A DNA stretch of 64,000 bases from Putridiphycobacter roseus (GCF_003234935.1 NZ_QKSB01000001.1:620001-684000); one strand, 5' to 3'; shown: positions 24,650 through 33,498, counted from the stretch's first letter. Numbers and translations: made by a program. Notes: generated from the letters alone by a model not told the origin.

Positions 24650-25930
24650 TTACTCCACTATAATTAAGTAATTATTCTTTTTACCTTTTCCCAACAACAC
24701 AAAAGTACCGTTGATTAAGTCTTCTTTGGTCAAAATATAATCTTCTTTTACCTTACTTTTATTCACCGAAATGGCATTTCCTTTTAACTCTCTTCTCGCC
24801 TCTCCGTTCGATTTTAAAAATCCAGTCTTGGCTGAAAGGGCATCAATAATGCCAACACCTGCTTCCATGTCAGCTTTTGAAATAGTCGCTTGAGGAACTC
24901 CTTCGAAAATGGATAACATTTGTTTGCTATTTAATTTTCTCAAGTCATCACCCGTTGAACGACCAAATAAGATATTTGTCGCTGCAATTGCAGTATCCAA
25001 TTCTTCTTGACCGTGAACCATTTTGGTCACTTCTTCCGCTAACCTTTTCTGTAATAATCTTAAATGAGGTGCTTCTAAATGCTCCTTTTCAACCGCTTCA
25101 ATTTCAGCTTTTGTCAAAAATGTAAAGGTTCTAATAAACCTCGGTGCATCTTCATCCGTTGCATTTAACCAGTATTGGTAAAACTCGTATGGAGAAGTTT
25201 TATCAGCAGTTAACCAAATGGCACCACCAGCAGTTTTTCCAAATTTTGTTCCATCTGCCTTAGTCATTAAAGGACAAGTAAAAGCAAAACCTTCACCCTT
25301 ACCTATTCTACGCACCAATTCGGTACCCGTTGTAATATTCCCCCATTGGTCGCTACCACCCATTTGTAGTTTGCAACCCATGCTTTGGTATAAATGTAAA
25401 TAATCGTAACCTTGAATTAATTGGTAAGAAAATTCTGTAAATGAAATACCTGTTTCAATACGTTTTTTTACAGAATCCTTTGCGCTCATGTAGTTTACTG
25501 TAATGTGTTTACCAACATCACGGATAAATTCTAAAAATGAAATTCCTTTCATCCAGTCGTAATTATTCACCATGGTCGCACCGTTTTCGGTATCGTCAAA
25601 GTCTAAAAAACGAGACAATACCCCTTGAACACCAGCAATATTTTTAGCCAAAGTCGCTTCATCCAATAAGTTCCGTTCATCCGATTTCCCTGAAGGATCT
25701 CCTACCATTCCTGTTGCACCACCTACTAAAGCAATTGGTCGGTGACCAGCATTTTGCATGTGTTTCAACATCATAATTGGAATCAATGAACCAATGTGCA
25801 ATGAATCGGCTGTTGGATCAAATCCAATATAACCAGTTACTACTTCTTTGGCTAATAATTCCTCCGTTCCGGGCATAATGTCTTGCAACATTCCCCTCCA
25901 TCTTAACTCTTCTACAAAATTTACAGGCAT
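24650..25930 (-). CDS. tyrS: Tyrosine--tRNA ligase
   Basis: The protein is 426 aa from the ATG at 25930. An in-frame ATG at 25954 lies on the likely -7 element, so the later start is preferred; 'FVEELRWRGMLQDIMPG' follows directly, as in related TyrS. Class I signatures are present: 'GFDPTADSLHIGSLIPI' (HIGH) and 'KFGKT' (KMSKS equivalent, about residue 232). Between them lie the tyrosine-site 'SYQLIQGYDYLHLY' and 'QMGGSDQWGNI'. A C-terminal S4-like RNA-binding domain ends the protein. It charges tRNA-Tyr and heads the leftward unit that includes TrmH. Confidence 0.96.
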   Translation of the reverse strand: MPVNFVEELRWRGMLQDIMPGTEELLAKEVVTGYIGFDPTADSLHIGSLIPIMMLKHMQNAGHRPIALVGGATGMVGDPSGKSDERNLLDEATLAKNIAGVQGVLSRFLDFDDTENGATMVNNYDWMKGISFLEFIRDVGKHITVNYMSAKDSVKKRIETGISFTEFSYQLIQGYDYLHLYQSMGCKLQMGGSDQWGNITTGTELVRRIGKGEGFAFTCPLMTKADGTKFGKTAGGAIWLTADKTSPYEFYQYWLNATDEDAPRFIRTFTFLTKAEIEAVEKEHLEAPHLRLLQKRLAEEVTKMVHGQEELDTAIAATNILFGRSTGDDLRKLNSKQMLSIFEGVPQATISKADMEAGVGIIDALSAKTGFLKSNGEARRELKGNAISVNKSKVKEDYILTKEDLINGTFVLLGKGKKNNYLIIVE

Positions 25931-25953
25931 TTCTATCTTCTTATTTAAGGGCA

Positions 25954-25961
25954 TAAAGTTA
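25954..25961 (-). promoter_or_regulatory. Likely -7 element TAACTTTA for tyrS
   Basis: The plus strand reads TAAAGTTA. It is one base off TAnnTTTG and overlaps the more distal ATG, which argues for translation from 25930. Confidence 0.35.
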
Positions 25962-26153
25962 CAGAAAGTTGACTGTTTTTAATAGAAATGATGCAAAATA
26001 ATAAAAGGAGCCATTTTTAGGGAAGCGAAGCAGTAGCTAGAAAAAATTATAGTGTCTGATGAAAAAGTGGCATACAAATCCAAATGCAGCTATTTTCTTT
26101 CTAAACCATTTTAAAAGTTTTTCCAATAATGCACATCAAAAAAAACAAAACAC

Positions 26154-26161
26154 TATCTTTG
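26154..26161 (+). promoter_or_regulatory. -7 promoter element TATCTTTG for aspS
   Basis: It is a perfect match to TAnnTTTG, 19 bp upstream of the ATG at 26181. Confidence 0.55.
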
Positions 26162-26180
26162 CCTTCACAAATTCACAACC

Positions 26181-27947
26181 ATGTACAGAACGCACAACTG
26201 TGGCGAATTACGCGCCGAAAATATAGGACAAAAAGTAACTTTATCTGCTTGGGTACAAACCATCAGAGATAAAGGAAATATTACTTGGATTGACTTACGC
26301 GATCGTTACGGAATCACGCAAGTAGTAGCGGAACACGGTGTAGTAAGTGATGCAGTAATTGCTGACATTAAAAAACTAGGACGTGAATTTGTGGTTCAAA
26401 TTGAAGGAGAAATCATTGAACGTCACTCAAAAAACCCTGAAATGTTAACGGGTGACATTGAGTTGAAGGCCGAGAAAATCACTTTATTGAACGCGTCTAA
26501 AACGCCACCATTTACCATTGAAGATGAGACGGATGGCGGAGAAGAAATTCGTGCAAAATACCGTTACTTGGATTTGAGAAGAAACCCAGTAAAAGAAAAA
26601 TTACAATTGCGTCACAAGGTATCCTTGGAGACGAGAAAATATTTAGATACGGTTGATTTCATGGAGGTGGAAACGCCTTATTTAATCAAATCGACACCCG
26701 AAGGTGCGCGTGATTTTGTAGTGCCAAGTAGAATGAACCCAGGTGAATTTTATGCTTTACCGCAGTCGCCTCAAACCTTTAAACAATTATTAATGGTGAG
26801 TGGTTACGACCGTTACTACCAAATAGTAAAATGTTTTAGAGATGAAGATTTACGTGCCGACCGTCAACCTGAGTTTACACAAATTGATTGCGAAATGGCA
26901 TTTGTGGAACAAGAAGATGTATTGAACACATTTGAAGGCTTAATCAAGCACTTATTTGAAACTTGTAGAGACCATAAATTTGAAGGGAATTTCCCGAGAA
27001 TGACTTACGCTGAAGCCTTAGAAAAATATGGTTCTGATAAGCCAGATATTCGTTTCGGAATGGAATTTTGCAATATGACTGACATTGTAAAAGGACAAGG
27101 TTTTGGCATTTTTGATGAAGCGGAAACAGTATTGGCCATTAATGCGGAACAATGCGCGGTTTATACACGTAAACAAATCGATAAAGTAACAGACTGGGTA
27201 AAACGTCCACAAGTTGGTGCCAAAGGCATGATTTATATGCGTGTGAACGAAGACGGTACTTTTAAAAGTAGTGTCGATAAATTTTACGACCAAACACAAT
27301 TGGCAAAATGGGCCGAAGCGACCAATGCGAAGCCAGGCGATTTAATTTTATTATTGTCAGGTGACGACTTAAAAGTGCGCAGTCAAATGAATGATTTGCG
27401 TTTGCATATGGGAGATGAATTAGGATTGAGAAACCCTAATGTATTTGCACCATTATGGGTATTGGACTTTCCATTATTAGAATGGGATGAGGATACGGCA
27501 CGTTACCATGCCATGCACCACCCATTTACCTCTCCAAAACCAGAAGATATGCACTTAATAGATACCGAACCAGGTAAAGTAAGAGCAAATGCTTACGATT
27601 TAGCCATGAATGGTGTTGAATTAGGTGGAGGATCTATTAGAATTCACAACAAGGAATTACAAGCAAGAATGTTTGAATTACTTGGGTTTTCAGACGAAGA
27701 AGCAAAAGCGCAATTTGGCTTTTTAATGAACGCTTTTGAATATGGTGCTCCTCCACACGGTGGATTGGCATTCGGTTTTGATAGATTAGTTGCTACTATG
27801 GGTGGATCAGATTCTATTAGAGATTACATTGCGTTCCCTAAAAACAATTCAGGCCGTGATGTCATGATTGACTCACCTGCACCATTAGCAGCCGACCAAC
27901 TAAACGAATTGAGTTTGGATGTGAAAAAGACCGAAAAGCCTGCTTAA
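26181..27947 (+). CDS. aspS: Aspartate--tRNA ligase
   Basis: The 588-aa class II synthetase has an OB-fold anticodon-binding domain at about 1-105 ('[31 protein letters not shown]'). Motif 1 follows around '[29 protein letters not shown]', motif 2 is '[18 protein letters not shown]', and the bacterial GAD insertion domain comes next. Motif 3 is '[15 protein letters not shown]' near the C-terminus. Length and the GAD domain fit the bacterial type. It stands alone between tyrS (divergent) and the DUF2141 gene (convergent). Confidence 0.97.
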   Translation: MYRTHNCGELRAENIGQKVTLSAWVQTIRDKGNITWIDLRDRYGITQVVAEHGVVSDAVIADIKKLGREFVVQIEGEIIERHSKNPEMLTGDIELKAEKITLLNASKTPPFTIEDETDGGEEIRAKYRYLDLRRNPVKEKLQLRHKVSLETRKYLDTVDFMEVETPYLIKSTPEGARDFVVPSRMNPGEFYALPQSPQTFKQLLMVSGYDRYYQIVKCFRDEDLRADRQPEFTQIDCEMAFVEQEDVLNTFEGLIKHLFETCRDHKFEGNFPRMTYAEALEKYGSDKPDIRFGMEFCNMTDIVKGQGFGIFDEAETVLAINAEQCAVYTRKQIDKVTDWVKRPQVGAKGMIYMRVNEDGTFKSSVDKFYDQTQLAKWAEATNAKPGDLILLLSGDDLKVRSQMNDLRLHMGDELGLRNPNVFAPLWVLDFPLLEWDEDTARYHAMHHPFTSPKPEDMHLIDTEPGKVRANAYDLAMNGVELGGGSIRIHNKELQARMFELLGFSDEEAKAQFGFLMNAFEYGAPPHGGLAFGFDRLVATMGGSDSIRDYIAFPKNNSGRDVMIDSPAPLAADQLNELSLDVKKTEKPA

Positions 27948-27971
27948 GCAATGCGATAGATAGCTTATATT

Positions 27972-28400
27972 TTATTGGATTAAATTTATCGTTAATGTTT
28001 TTGAAGCATTCTTTACGGTAAAATTACAATCTGTAAAATCGGGTTCACTAATGGTTGGTTTAAAGTTTCTGCTAAAGCCATATGGTTCTAATGGGTAACC
28101 TATCCAATTTTTGTCCATTTGGTCATTATCATTCACGTCGTGATACATGGCAATAGCATAATTTCCATTTGGCACTGAAAAAGTAACATAGGCAGTATTG
28201 CCAGTAATTTTAACTGATTTTCGTTGTAGTTGTTTATCACTTTTCGGAAACCCCTCACTGGTATAAATATTAACATAAGCAGTCCCTTTTTCAGCGACAA
28301 TATTTTTTAAATAAACCTTTACCAAATGGTTTTCGGCCGACTTAAAACTACTGCCTAAAAATATCGTGGATAAGCATAAAATGATAATACTTCTTTTCAT
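27972..28400 (-). CDS. DUF2141 domain exported protein
   Basis: The 142-aa protein has a signal peptide (about 1-20) and the compact DUF2141 beta domain: 'VKVYLKNIVAEKGTAYVNIYTSEGFP', 'NGNYAIAMYHDVNDNDQMDKNWIGYPLEPYGFSRN'. The Asp/Asn-rich 'DVNDNDQMD' stretch looks like a calcium-binding loop. Family function is unknown. Confidence 0.9.
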   Translation of the reverse strand: MKRSIIILCLSTIFLGSSFKSAENHLVKVYLKNIVAEKGTAYVNIYTSEGFPKSDKQLQRKSVKITGNTAYVTFSVPNGNYAIAMYHDVNDNDQMDKNWIGYPLEPYGFSRNFKPTISEPDFTDCNFTVKNASKTLTINLIQ

Positions 28401-28424
28401 AAATCAGTGTATTCTTTCTTTAAT

Positions 28425-28432
28425 CAAACGTA
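28425..28432 (-). promoter_or_regulatory. -7 promoter element TACGTTTG for the DUF2141 gene
   Basis: The plus strand reads CAAACGTA, a perfect TAnnTTTG on the minus strand, 24 bp upstream of the ATG at 28400. Confidence 0.5.
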
Positions 28433-28626
28433 ATAATACCTCCAATTATTTAAAGAACAAGTATAAAATAAGTTAAAACATTCCATTTACACTCTTTTTT
28501 TTACCCCACAATAAAAACAGAACATCCCATTATCCAAAGCCTTACTCATTTATTAAATATTGCAGCGCTACAATTTAAACCAGGACTATAAATTCGATAA
28601 TTTTTCAATTAAAAAAATATTTTATT

Positions 28627-28769
28627 GGGCCTCATTCCTGCTTTCCGCGTTAGTTTGTTGTGGTAAAAAGTTAGCTTAGCATGCCGCAAGCGCTCCTCTG
28701 TCGCGTTGCTTCAAGACAAAGCTACATTCCTTTTCACCCCAAAAAAGCTGCTGCTACAATCAGGGGCAA
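28627..28769. repeat. GC-rich noncoding element, possible dispersed intergenic repeat
   Basis: Within the 474-bp gap between DUF2141 and DoxX, a patch of about 140 bp is clearly more GC-rich than its AT-rich surroundings. It starts GGGCCTCATTCCTGCTTTCC and ends CTGCTACAATCAGGGGC. I recall intergenic elements with similar ends in other Bacteroidota genomes (from memory, unchecked). No ORF of note lies in it. The rest of the gap holds the DUF2141 promoter and the MarR operator and promoter. Confidence 0.45.
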
Positions 28770-28810
28770 AATAAGAATCCAATAATCGACCTCATTTATC
28801 TACCATGAAT

Positions 28811-28830
28811 TTATTTACCACGGTAAATAA
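28811..28830. promoter_or_regulatory. Candidate MarR operator (20-bp inverted repeat)
   Basis: TTATTTACCACGGTAAATAA has perfect 9-bp arms around a 2-nt centre. It lies 16 bp upstream of the -7 element of an operon that encodes a MarR repressor, at the place where a -33 element would be expected. MarR proteins typically bind palindromes of this size. Confidence 0.6.
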
Positions 28831-28846
28831 TTAGATTGTTTTACTA

Positions 28847-28854
28847 TCTTTGTC
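28847..28854 (+). promoter_or_regulatory. -7 promoter element TATCTTTG for the DoxX-reductase-MarR operon
   Basis: It is a perfect match to TAnnTTTG, 20 bp upstream of the ATG at 28875. Confidence 0.6.
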
Positions 28855-28874
28855 CCCATAAAATATAATTAACT

Positions 28875-29231
28875 ATGAAAGCAATTAAAATTACACGTTA
28901 CGTTTCAACAGGTCTATTAAGCGCATTATTATTAATGAGTGCAGGAATGTACATTTTTAAAAACGCCGATATTACTGAATTATTTAGTGCTTTAGGTTAT
29001 CCAACCTATATCATTTATCCATTAGCGGTAGCAAAAATATTAGCAGTAATAGCAATTTGGGCACCAAAAATGCCAACATTAAAAGAATGGGCATATTCCG
29101 CACTTTTCTTTGAATTTCTATTGGCAATTTCCGCACATTTAAATGTAAATGATGGAGAGTTTGGTGGAGCGGTAATGGCTCTAATTTTATTGATCTTATC
29201 CTATTTTACTTACAAAAAATTGAACGCATAA
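28875..29231 (+). CDS. DoxX family membrane protein
   Basis: The 118-aa protein has four predicted membrane helices and a DoxX-like pattern ('STGLLSALLLMSAGMYIF', 'FSALGYPTYIIYPLAVAKILAVIAIW', 'LKEWAYSALFFEFLLAISAHL'). DoxX-like proteins are linked to quinone or redox metabolism but mostly lack proven functions. It is the first gene of a three-gene operon, 4 bp from the FMN reductase. Confidence 0.85.
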   Translation: MKAIKITRYVSTGLLSALLLMSAGMYIFKNADITELFSALGYPTYIIYPLAVAKILAVIAIWAPKMPTLKEWAYSALFFEFLLAISAHLNVNDGEFGGAVMALILLILSYFTYKKLNA

Positions 29232-29235
29232 TACC

Positions 29236-29778
29236 ATGAAAAAAATAATAACAATAGGGGCTAGTACAAGTAAAAATTCCATCAACAAAACATTTGCAAA
29301 ATACGTTGCAAGCCTAATTAATGAAATTGAAATCATCCAAATAGACATCAGTAACTTTAATGATGTACCCATCTTTTCGGTAGACTATGAAAAGGAAAAT
29401 AAAACACCAGAAGAAATTGAATTATTAAATTCTCTGTTCAAAGATGTAGACGGTTTTATTATTTCTCATGCCGAACATAATGGATCCTTTGCAGCAGGGT
29501 ATAAAAATATTATCGATTGGATTTCTAGACAAGAGGGAAAAATATTTAACGACAAGCCCATGCTGTTATTAAGTACTTCTCCTGGTGCACGTGGTGGCGC
29601 ATCCGTTTTAAATCAGGCCATATCACTCTACCCACATTGGGGGGCAAAATTAACTGGACAAATGTCCTTGCCGACTTTTCAACAAAACTTTGAAAATGAT
29701 GAACTAACGAATCCAACTTTAAAGACTCAACTTTTAAAGGAAATTAGTAATTTTGAAGCTGCTTTGAAAACTGATTAA
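29236..29778 (+). CDS. NADPH-dependent FMN reductase family protein
   Basis: The 180-aa flavodoxin-like protein has an N-terminal phosphate-binding loop ('TIGASTSKNSINKTFAKYVAS'), 'DGFIISHAEHNGSFAAGYKNIIDWISR' (flavin-contacting loop; many relatives have PEYN in place of AEHN) and 'LLSTSPGARGGASVLNQA'. It should reduce FMN, quinones or azo compounds with NAD(P)H in the cytoplasm. With DoxX and MarR it suggests a response to quinone or other electrophile stress. Confidence 0.9.
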   Translation: MKKIITIGASTSKNSINKTFAKYVASLINEIEIIQIDISNFNDVPIFSVDYEKENKTPEEIELLNSLFKDVDGFIISHAEHNGSFAAGYKNIIDWISRQEGKIFNDKPMLLLSTSPGARGGASVLNQAISLYPHWGAKLTGQMSLPTFQQNFENDELTNPTLKTQLLKEISNFEAALKTD

Positions 29779-29780
29779 TC

Positions 29781-30221
29781 ATGGGAGATTTTGCCAAAGA
29801 AATACAATCTACTTTTAAAAACGAATGGACGAAAGCCGGACTTAACATAAAGTTCACTGCTAATTGGCTCAATCAACACAGTGATAAAATATTTAAGCCT
29901 TATGGTATTTCAAATCAGCAATACAATGTACTTCGCATTTTAAGAGGTGCAAAAAAACCCATTACAGTGTCGGACATTAAAAGCAGGATGATTGAGAAGT
30001 CGCCAAACACCACGCGATTAATGGACAAACTGTGCGATAAAAAACTAATTGCAAGAACCCGATCAGAAAACGACCGGAGGATTGTTTATAGCGAAATCAC
30101 TGGAACTGGTTTAAACATGCTTTCTGAAATTGACATTATAATTAAGGATTTTGAAAGTATAGAAAAAATTACAGAAGCGGAAGCTAAAGAGCTCAATAGG
30201 ATTTTAGACAAGTTGAGATAA
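29781..30221 (+). CDS. MarR family transcriptional regulator
   Basis: The 146-aa protein has the winged helix-turn-helix of MarR: 'GISNQQYNVLRILRGAKKPITVSDIKSRMIEKSPNTTRLMDKLCDKKLIARTRSENDRRIVYSEIT'. Helices at both ends form the dimer interface. No obvious redox Cys pair is visible; the only Cys is in 'MDKLCDKK' on the DNA-binding lobe. It is third in the operon and probably represses it through the inverted repeat at 28811-28830. Confidence 0.93.
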   Translation: MGDFAKEIQSTFKNEWTKAGLNIKFTANWLNQHSDKIFKPYGISNQQYNVLRILRGAKKPITVSDIKSRMIEKSPNTTRLMDKLCDKKLIARTRSENDRRIVYSEITGTGLNMLSEIDIIIKDFESIEKITEAEAKELNRILDKLR

Positions 30222-30247
30222 GTCAGTTTCATTAAGGAAAAATATTG

Positions 30248-30255
30248 TATTTTTG
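30248..30255 (+). promoter_or_regulatory. -7 promoter element TATTTTTG
   Basis: It is a perfect match to TAnnTTTG, 13 bp before the GTG at 30269. It would give the metal-associated trio its own promoter just after marR. Confidence 0.5.
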
Positions 30256-30268
30256 AATTATCGAAAAA

Positions 30269-30655
30269 GTGATTCAATATTTTTCAGTCCTCTTCATAGG
30301 ACTATTCTGCCTGACCGTAATTGGTCCTCTTGTGACTGTTGGCAATTTTTACGCTAACCAAGCAGCAATTGAAAAAGCTTATTGTGAAAATAAAGACAAA
30401 CCAGCACTTCATTGTAATGGTCACTGTTATTTAAAAAAGGAGTTAAAAAAATTAAATCCTACTGAAGAGCAAGAATTTCCCAACGAAATTAAAGTTCCAA
30501 TATTATTACCCATTGCATTTGAACGCATCATGGCTATTGATTTTTCACTAATTGAACTTCAAACCAAAGCAAAGCTTTTTAAGCAATACATCAACGAATA
30601 CGAATTTTTAGGATCTGAATACATTCTAGATCCTCCCGAAATACTTTTCATTTAA
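30269..30655 (+). CDS. Small membrane-anchored protein with CNGHC motif
   Basis: The 128-aa protein starts with GTG. One N-terminal membrane helix is followed by an exported region with 'AYCENKDKPALHCNGHCYLKKELKK', i.e. three Cys in a C...CxxxC pattern with His. I recall small Bacteroidota proteins with the same Cys motif next to copper or iron uptake genes, but no assigned function. The neighbouring DUF4625 and MbnP genes support a metal-related role, by inference. Confidence 0.7.
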   Translation: MIQYFSVLFIGLFCLTVIGPLVTVGNFYANQAAIEKAYCENKDKPALHCNGHCYLKKELKKLNPTEEQEFPNEIKVPILLPIAFERIMAIDFSLIELQTKAKLFKQYINEYEFLGSEYILDPPEILFI

Positions 30656-30835
30656 CACAGTACACAATCAAATTTTATTACAAGGTTTAACAAACAACCT
30701 TTGATGATTTGTGTGCGTTCTATAATTGACTGGAGACAAATTATGTTTCCATTATAAAGAATCTGTGCGCATTATTCTAGCACTAAATTACATCAAATAA
30801 AAATTTTGGCTAAGCCATATAAAAAACTAAATAAA

Positions 30836-31225
30836 ATGAAAAATATATTCATGTTCGCAACTATTGCGCTTTTATCAACTTCAATTGTATCCTGTAATAA
30901 AGACAAAGAAAACCCAACAATTGTTGTGTCTACACCTGAAAATCACACAACTTTTAAATGGGGTGAAGAAGTACATGTTGAAGCTACTTTTACGGATGAT
31001 ACTGAATTAAAAAGTTATAAAGTATTTGTAGGTGATGCTGACGGAAACCACAACCACGATATAGGATTTATGGAAGAGGGAACAACAACGGAAACTTCTT
31101 ATGAATTTCACGAGCACTTTATGATACCTGATAGTGTTGCATCTATGGCTTACATTTACTTTGAAGTAACGGATGCAGAAGAAAAAACAACTACTGAACA
31201 AGTAATGATACACTTTGAAGAGTAA
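30836..31225 (+). CDS. DUF4625 lipoprotein, His-rich
   Basis: The protein is 129 aa from the ATG at 30836, chosen because it starts a lipoprotein signal (MKNIFMFATIALLSTSIVSC). The mature part is one Ig-like domain ('NPTIVVSTPENHTTFKWGEEVHVEATFTDDTELKSYKVFVG'). It has a His/Asp-rich loop 'DADGNHNHDIGF' and 'YEFHEHFMIPD' that could bind a metal. Its stop overlaps the ATG of the MbnP gene (TAATG, 31223-31227). Confidence 0.85.
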   Translation: MKNIFMFATIALLSTSIVSCNKDKENPTIVVSTPENHTTFKWGEEVHVEATFTDDTELKSYKVFVGDADGNHNHDIGFMEEGTTTETSYEFHEHFMIPDSVASMAYIYFEVTDAEEKTTTEQVMIHFEE

Positions 31226-31977
31226 TGGCCATGAAAATACATACACTTATTAAAATCTTACCGATTTTTATACTTTTATTGAGTAGCTGTAAAAAGTTGA
31301 AAGAAAAAAAACTAGCAACGCTTAAAGTTAATTTTCAAACGGAGTTAAATCAAAACAATTTTGACTTAACAGGTCGATTTGCGGATGCGCAAAACAGACA
31401 AATTCAGCTTGAACTTGTAAAATTTTATTTATCGGATCTTATTTTTGTCAATGACAAAGGGGAAGAAGTCCCGACGGATGAAATCGTTCTTATTGAACTA
31501 GACATGAATGGTAAGGCTTCATTTGAGACAAAAATTGAAGCAGGAACATATACTGCTTTCAAATTTGGTGTAGGTGTACCCAAAGCATTAAACGAATCTG
31601 ACCCGAGTATTTTTGCGGATGCTGACCATCCATTAAACTCAACGAATAACACGTATTGGGGAATGAATAGTATGTATCGGTTTGTAATGATTGATGGCAG
31701 ATTCTTTGATGAAAACGACGTTTTTGTTGGCACATTTTCCTACCATACAGGTAGAAATGAATCTTATAGAAATGTGGAACTAGTTAAAACCATGACTTTT
31801 GATAAAAAAGCAAACCATGAAGAAACAATCTTTATAGACGTTGCTAAAATATTGGAAGGTAGCGGTGGTAACTTAGACATTGAAGAACATTCAAACTACC
31901 ACGGTAACACCGAAGATTTTTATTTATCAGAGCAACTGAGTGATAATTTTCAACAAGTGTTTAGATTTAAAAATTAA
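31225..31977 (+). CDS. MbnP family copper-associated lipoprotein
   Basis: The 250-aa protein has a lipoprotein signal ending 'ILLLSSCKK'. Its features match the MbnP family: 'LKVNFQTELNQNNFDL', 'IQLELVKFYLSDLIFVN', 'AGTYTAFKFGVGVP', 'DHPLNSTNNTYWGMNSMYRFVMIDGRF' and the late 'HYHGN'-like 'SNYHGNTEDFY'. In known systems MbnP works with a di-haem MbnH partner and a copper or iron TonB receptor. Neither is present here. An MAMK start is also possible two codons later (31231). Confidence 0.85.
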   Translation: MAMKIHTLIKILPIFILLLSSCKKLKEKKLATLKVNFQTELNQNNFDLTGRFADAQNRQIQLELVKFYLSDLIFVNDKGEEVPTDEIVLIELDMNGKASFETKIEAGTYTAFKFGVGVPKALNESDPSIFADADHPLNSTNNTYWGMNSMYRFVMIDGRFFDENDVFVGTFSYHTGRNESYRNVELVKTMTFDKKANHEETIFIDVAKILEGSGGNLDIEEHSNYHGNTEDFYLSEQLSDNFQQVFRFKN

Positions 31978-31985
31978 CCTAATTA

Positions 31986-32018
31986 AAAACGGTTCTTCAA
32001 AAAGAAGGACCGTTTTTT
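31986..32018 (+). terminator. Intrinsic terminator after the MbnP gene
   Basis: The stem is AAAACGGTTCTTC / GAAGGACCGTTTT with one G-T pair and a 5-nt loop, followed by a T run. It begins 9 bp after the stop codon. Confidence 0.88.
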
Positions 32019-32076
32019 AATGTGTAAAATCAGTATTTAATAAAACTCCTATCAGTTTTTACCCCCTTATTTTTCG

Positions 32077-32084
32077 TAGCTTTA
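32077..32084 (+). promoter_or_regulatory. Likely -7 element TAGCTTTA
   Basis: It is one base off TAnnTTTG, 14 bp upstream of the ATG at 32099. Confidence 0.35.
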
Positions 32085-32098
32085 ACTAAAACAACTAC

Positions 32099-33478
32099 AT
32101 GAAAAACAAGGGTGAATTAAGCTTACACTTTTTAGGTGGCGCAGGAACAGTAACCGGATCAAAAACATTAATTACCACTAAAGAGGATTCAAAAGTGTTG
32201 GTAGATTGTGGACTTTTTCAAGGGTTAAAGAAATTAAGAACCTTAAACCGACAAGACTTACCCGTTCATGCAGCTGAAATTGAAGCACTTATTTTAACAC
32301 ATGCCCATTTGGACCATTCTGGTTATATTCCAGCACTGGTGAAAAATGGTTTTAAAGGGAAAATTCATTGTACCCAACCAACAAGAGACTTAACAGAAAT
32401 CATACTTTTAGATTCTGCCAAAATTCAAGAAGAAGACGCAGAAAGAGCAAATAAATACGGTTACGGAAAACATGAAAAATGTGAACCCCTTTACACCCAG
32501 AAAGATGCTGCTTTGGCTTTGCAGCATTTTGTAGTACATGACTATAGCGAATGGGTGATTTTAACGCCAAGCGTGAAGTTTCAGATGCACAATGCCGGTC
32601 ATATCATTGGTTCCGCTATCGTTGAAGTAAAAGCAGACAATAAAACCATTGTCTTCTCTGGGGATATTGGTCGAAAAGATCCTATGCTCATGTATCCTCC
32701 TAAAAAAATAAAACATGCCGACTACATTATCATTGAGTCTACCTATGGAGACCGAATTCATGAAAAAGTAGATGAGAAAGCCGCATTATTAAAAATAATT
32801 AACGACACTTTTAAACGCAAAGGAATATTAATGATTCCTGCATTTGCCGTTGAACGAACCCAAGAATTAATTTACTTATTACACGCCCTTAGTAAAGAAA
32901 ACCTTTTACCCAATATGCCCATTTACTTAGACTCTCCAATGGCAGTTAGGACTTCTATCGTATTTGATAAGTTTCACCAATTACAAGACATTTCTAAACA
33001 GGAAGCAGACCATATGTATGACAATATTAAATTTGTCCCTGATTATAAATTTAGCCAAGTACTGGTAGCGGATAAAAAACCGAAAATTATTATTGCAGGC
33101 AGCGGAATGCTAGAAGGAGGTAGAATGTTACACTATCTAAACGCACACGGAGAAAATCCGAACAACACGATACTATTTGTCGGTTTTCAAGCAGAAGGCA
33201 CAAGGGGTAGAGATCTATTAACAGGCAATAAAAGCATCAAGTTTTTTGGAGACTATCATGCAATTAATTGTCATATTGAAAACATCACTTCCATGTCTTC
33301 TCACGGCGATAAAAATGATTTATTAAATTGGTTATCTAATTTTAAAGAAGCACCGAAAACTATCTTTTTAAATCACGGAGAACCCCACCAAACAAATGCT
33401 TTTAGAGTCTGGATAGAAACCAAGTTAAAATGGCAAGTTAAAATACCTGTTTTAAATGAAAAGGTAATTTTGGATTGA
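32099..33478 (+). CDS. Metallo-beta-lactamase/beta-CASP ribonuclease-type hydrolase
   Basis: The 459-aa protein has the MBL signature 'LTHAHLDHSGYIP' (about 66-78), 'NAGHIIGSAIVEV' and 'FSGDIGRKDPML'. A beta-CASP domain follows ('YIIIESTYGDRIH', 'MIPAFAVERTQELIYLL', 'IIIAGSGMLEGGRMLHYL'). It ends with the RMMBL segment ('SMSSHGDKNDLLNWL' and 'FLNHGEPHQTNAF'). This is the plan of CPSF-73/RNase J-like RNA nucleases using two zinc ions. It lacks the extra C-terminal domain of RNase J. An RNA-processing role is expected; the substrate is unknown. Confidence 0.92.
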   Translation: MKNKGELSLHFLGGAGTVTGSKTLITTKEDSKVLVDCGLFQGLKKLRTLNRQDLPVHAAEIEALILTHAHLDHSGYIPALVKNGFKGKIHCTQPTRDLTEIILLDSAKIQEEDAERANKYGYGKHEKCEPLYTQKDAALALQHFVVHDYSEWVILTPSVKFQMHNAGHIIGSAIVEVKADNKTIVFSGDIGRKDPMLMYPPKKIKHADYIIIESTYGDRIHEKVDEKAALLKIINDTFKRKGILMIPAFAVERTQELIYLLHALSKENLLPNMPIYLDSPMAVRTSIVFDKFHQLQDISKQEADHMYDNIKFVPDYKFSQVLVADKKPKIIIAGSGMLEGGRMLHYLNAHGENPNNTILFVGFQAEGTRGRDLLTGNKSIKFFGDYHAINCHIENITSMSSHGDKNDLLNWLSNFKEAPKTIFLNHGEPHQTNAFRVWIETKLKWQVKIPVLNEKVILD

Positions 33479-33498
33479 CACTTTATCACCAATTACCA

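Noticed and set aside
30670..30720. AAGGTT / AACCTT inverted repeat in the gap before the DUF4625 gene
   Set aside because: The stem is only 6 bp with an 8-nt loop and no T-run; not enough for a regulatory call.
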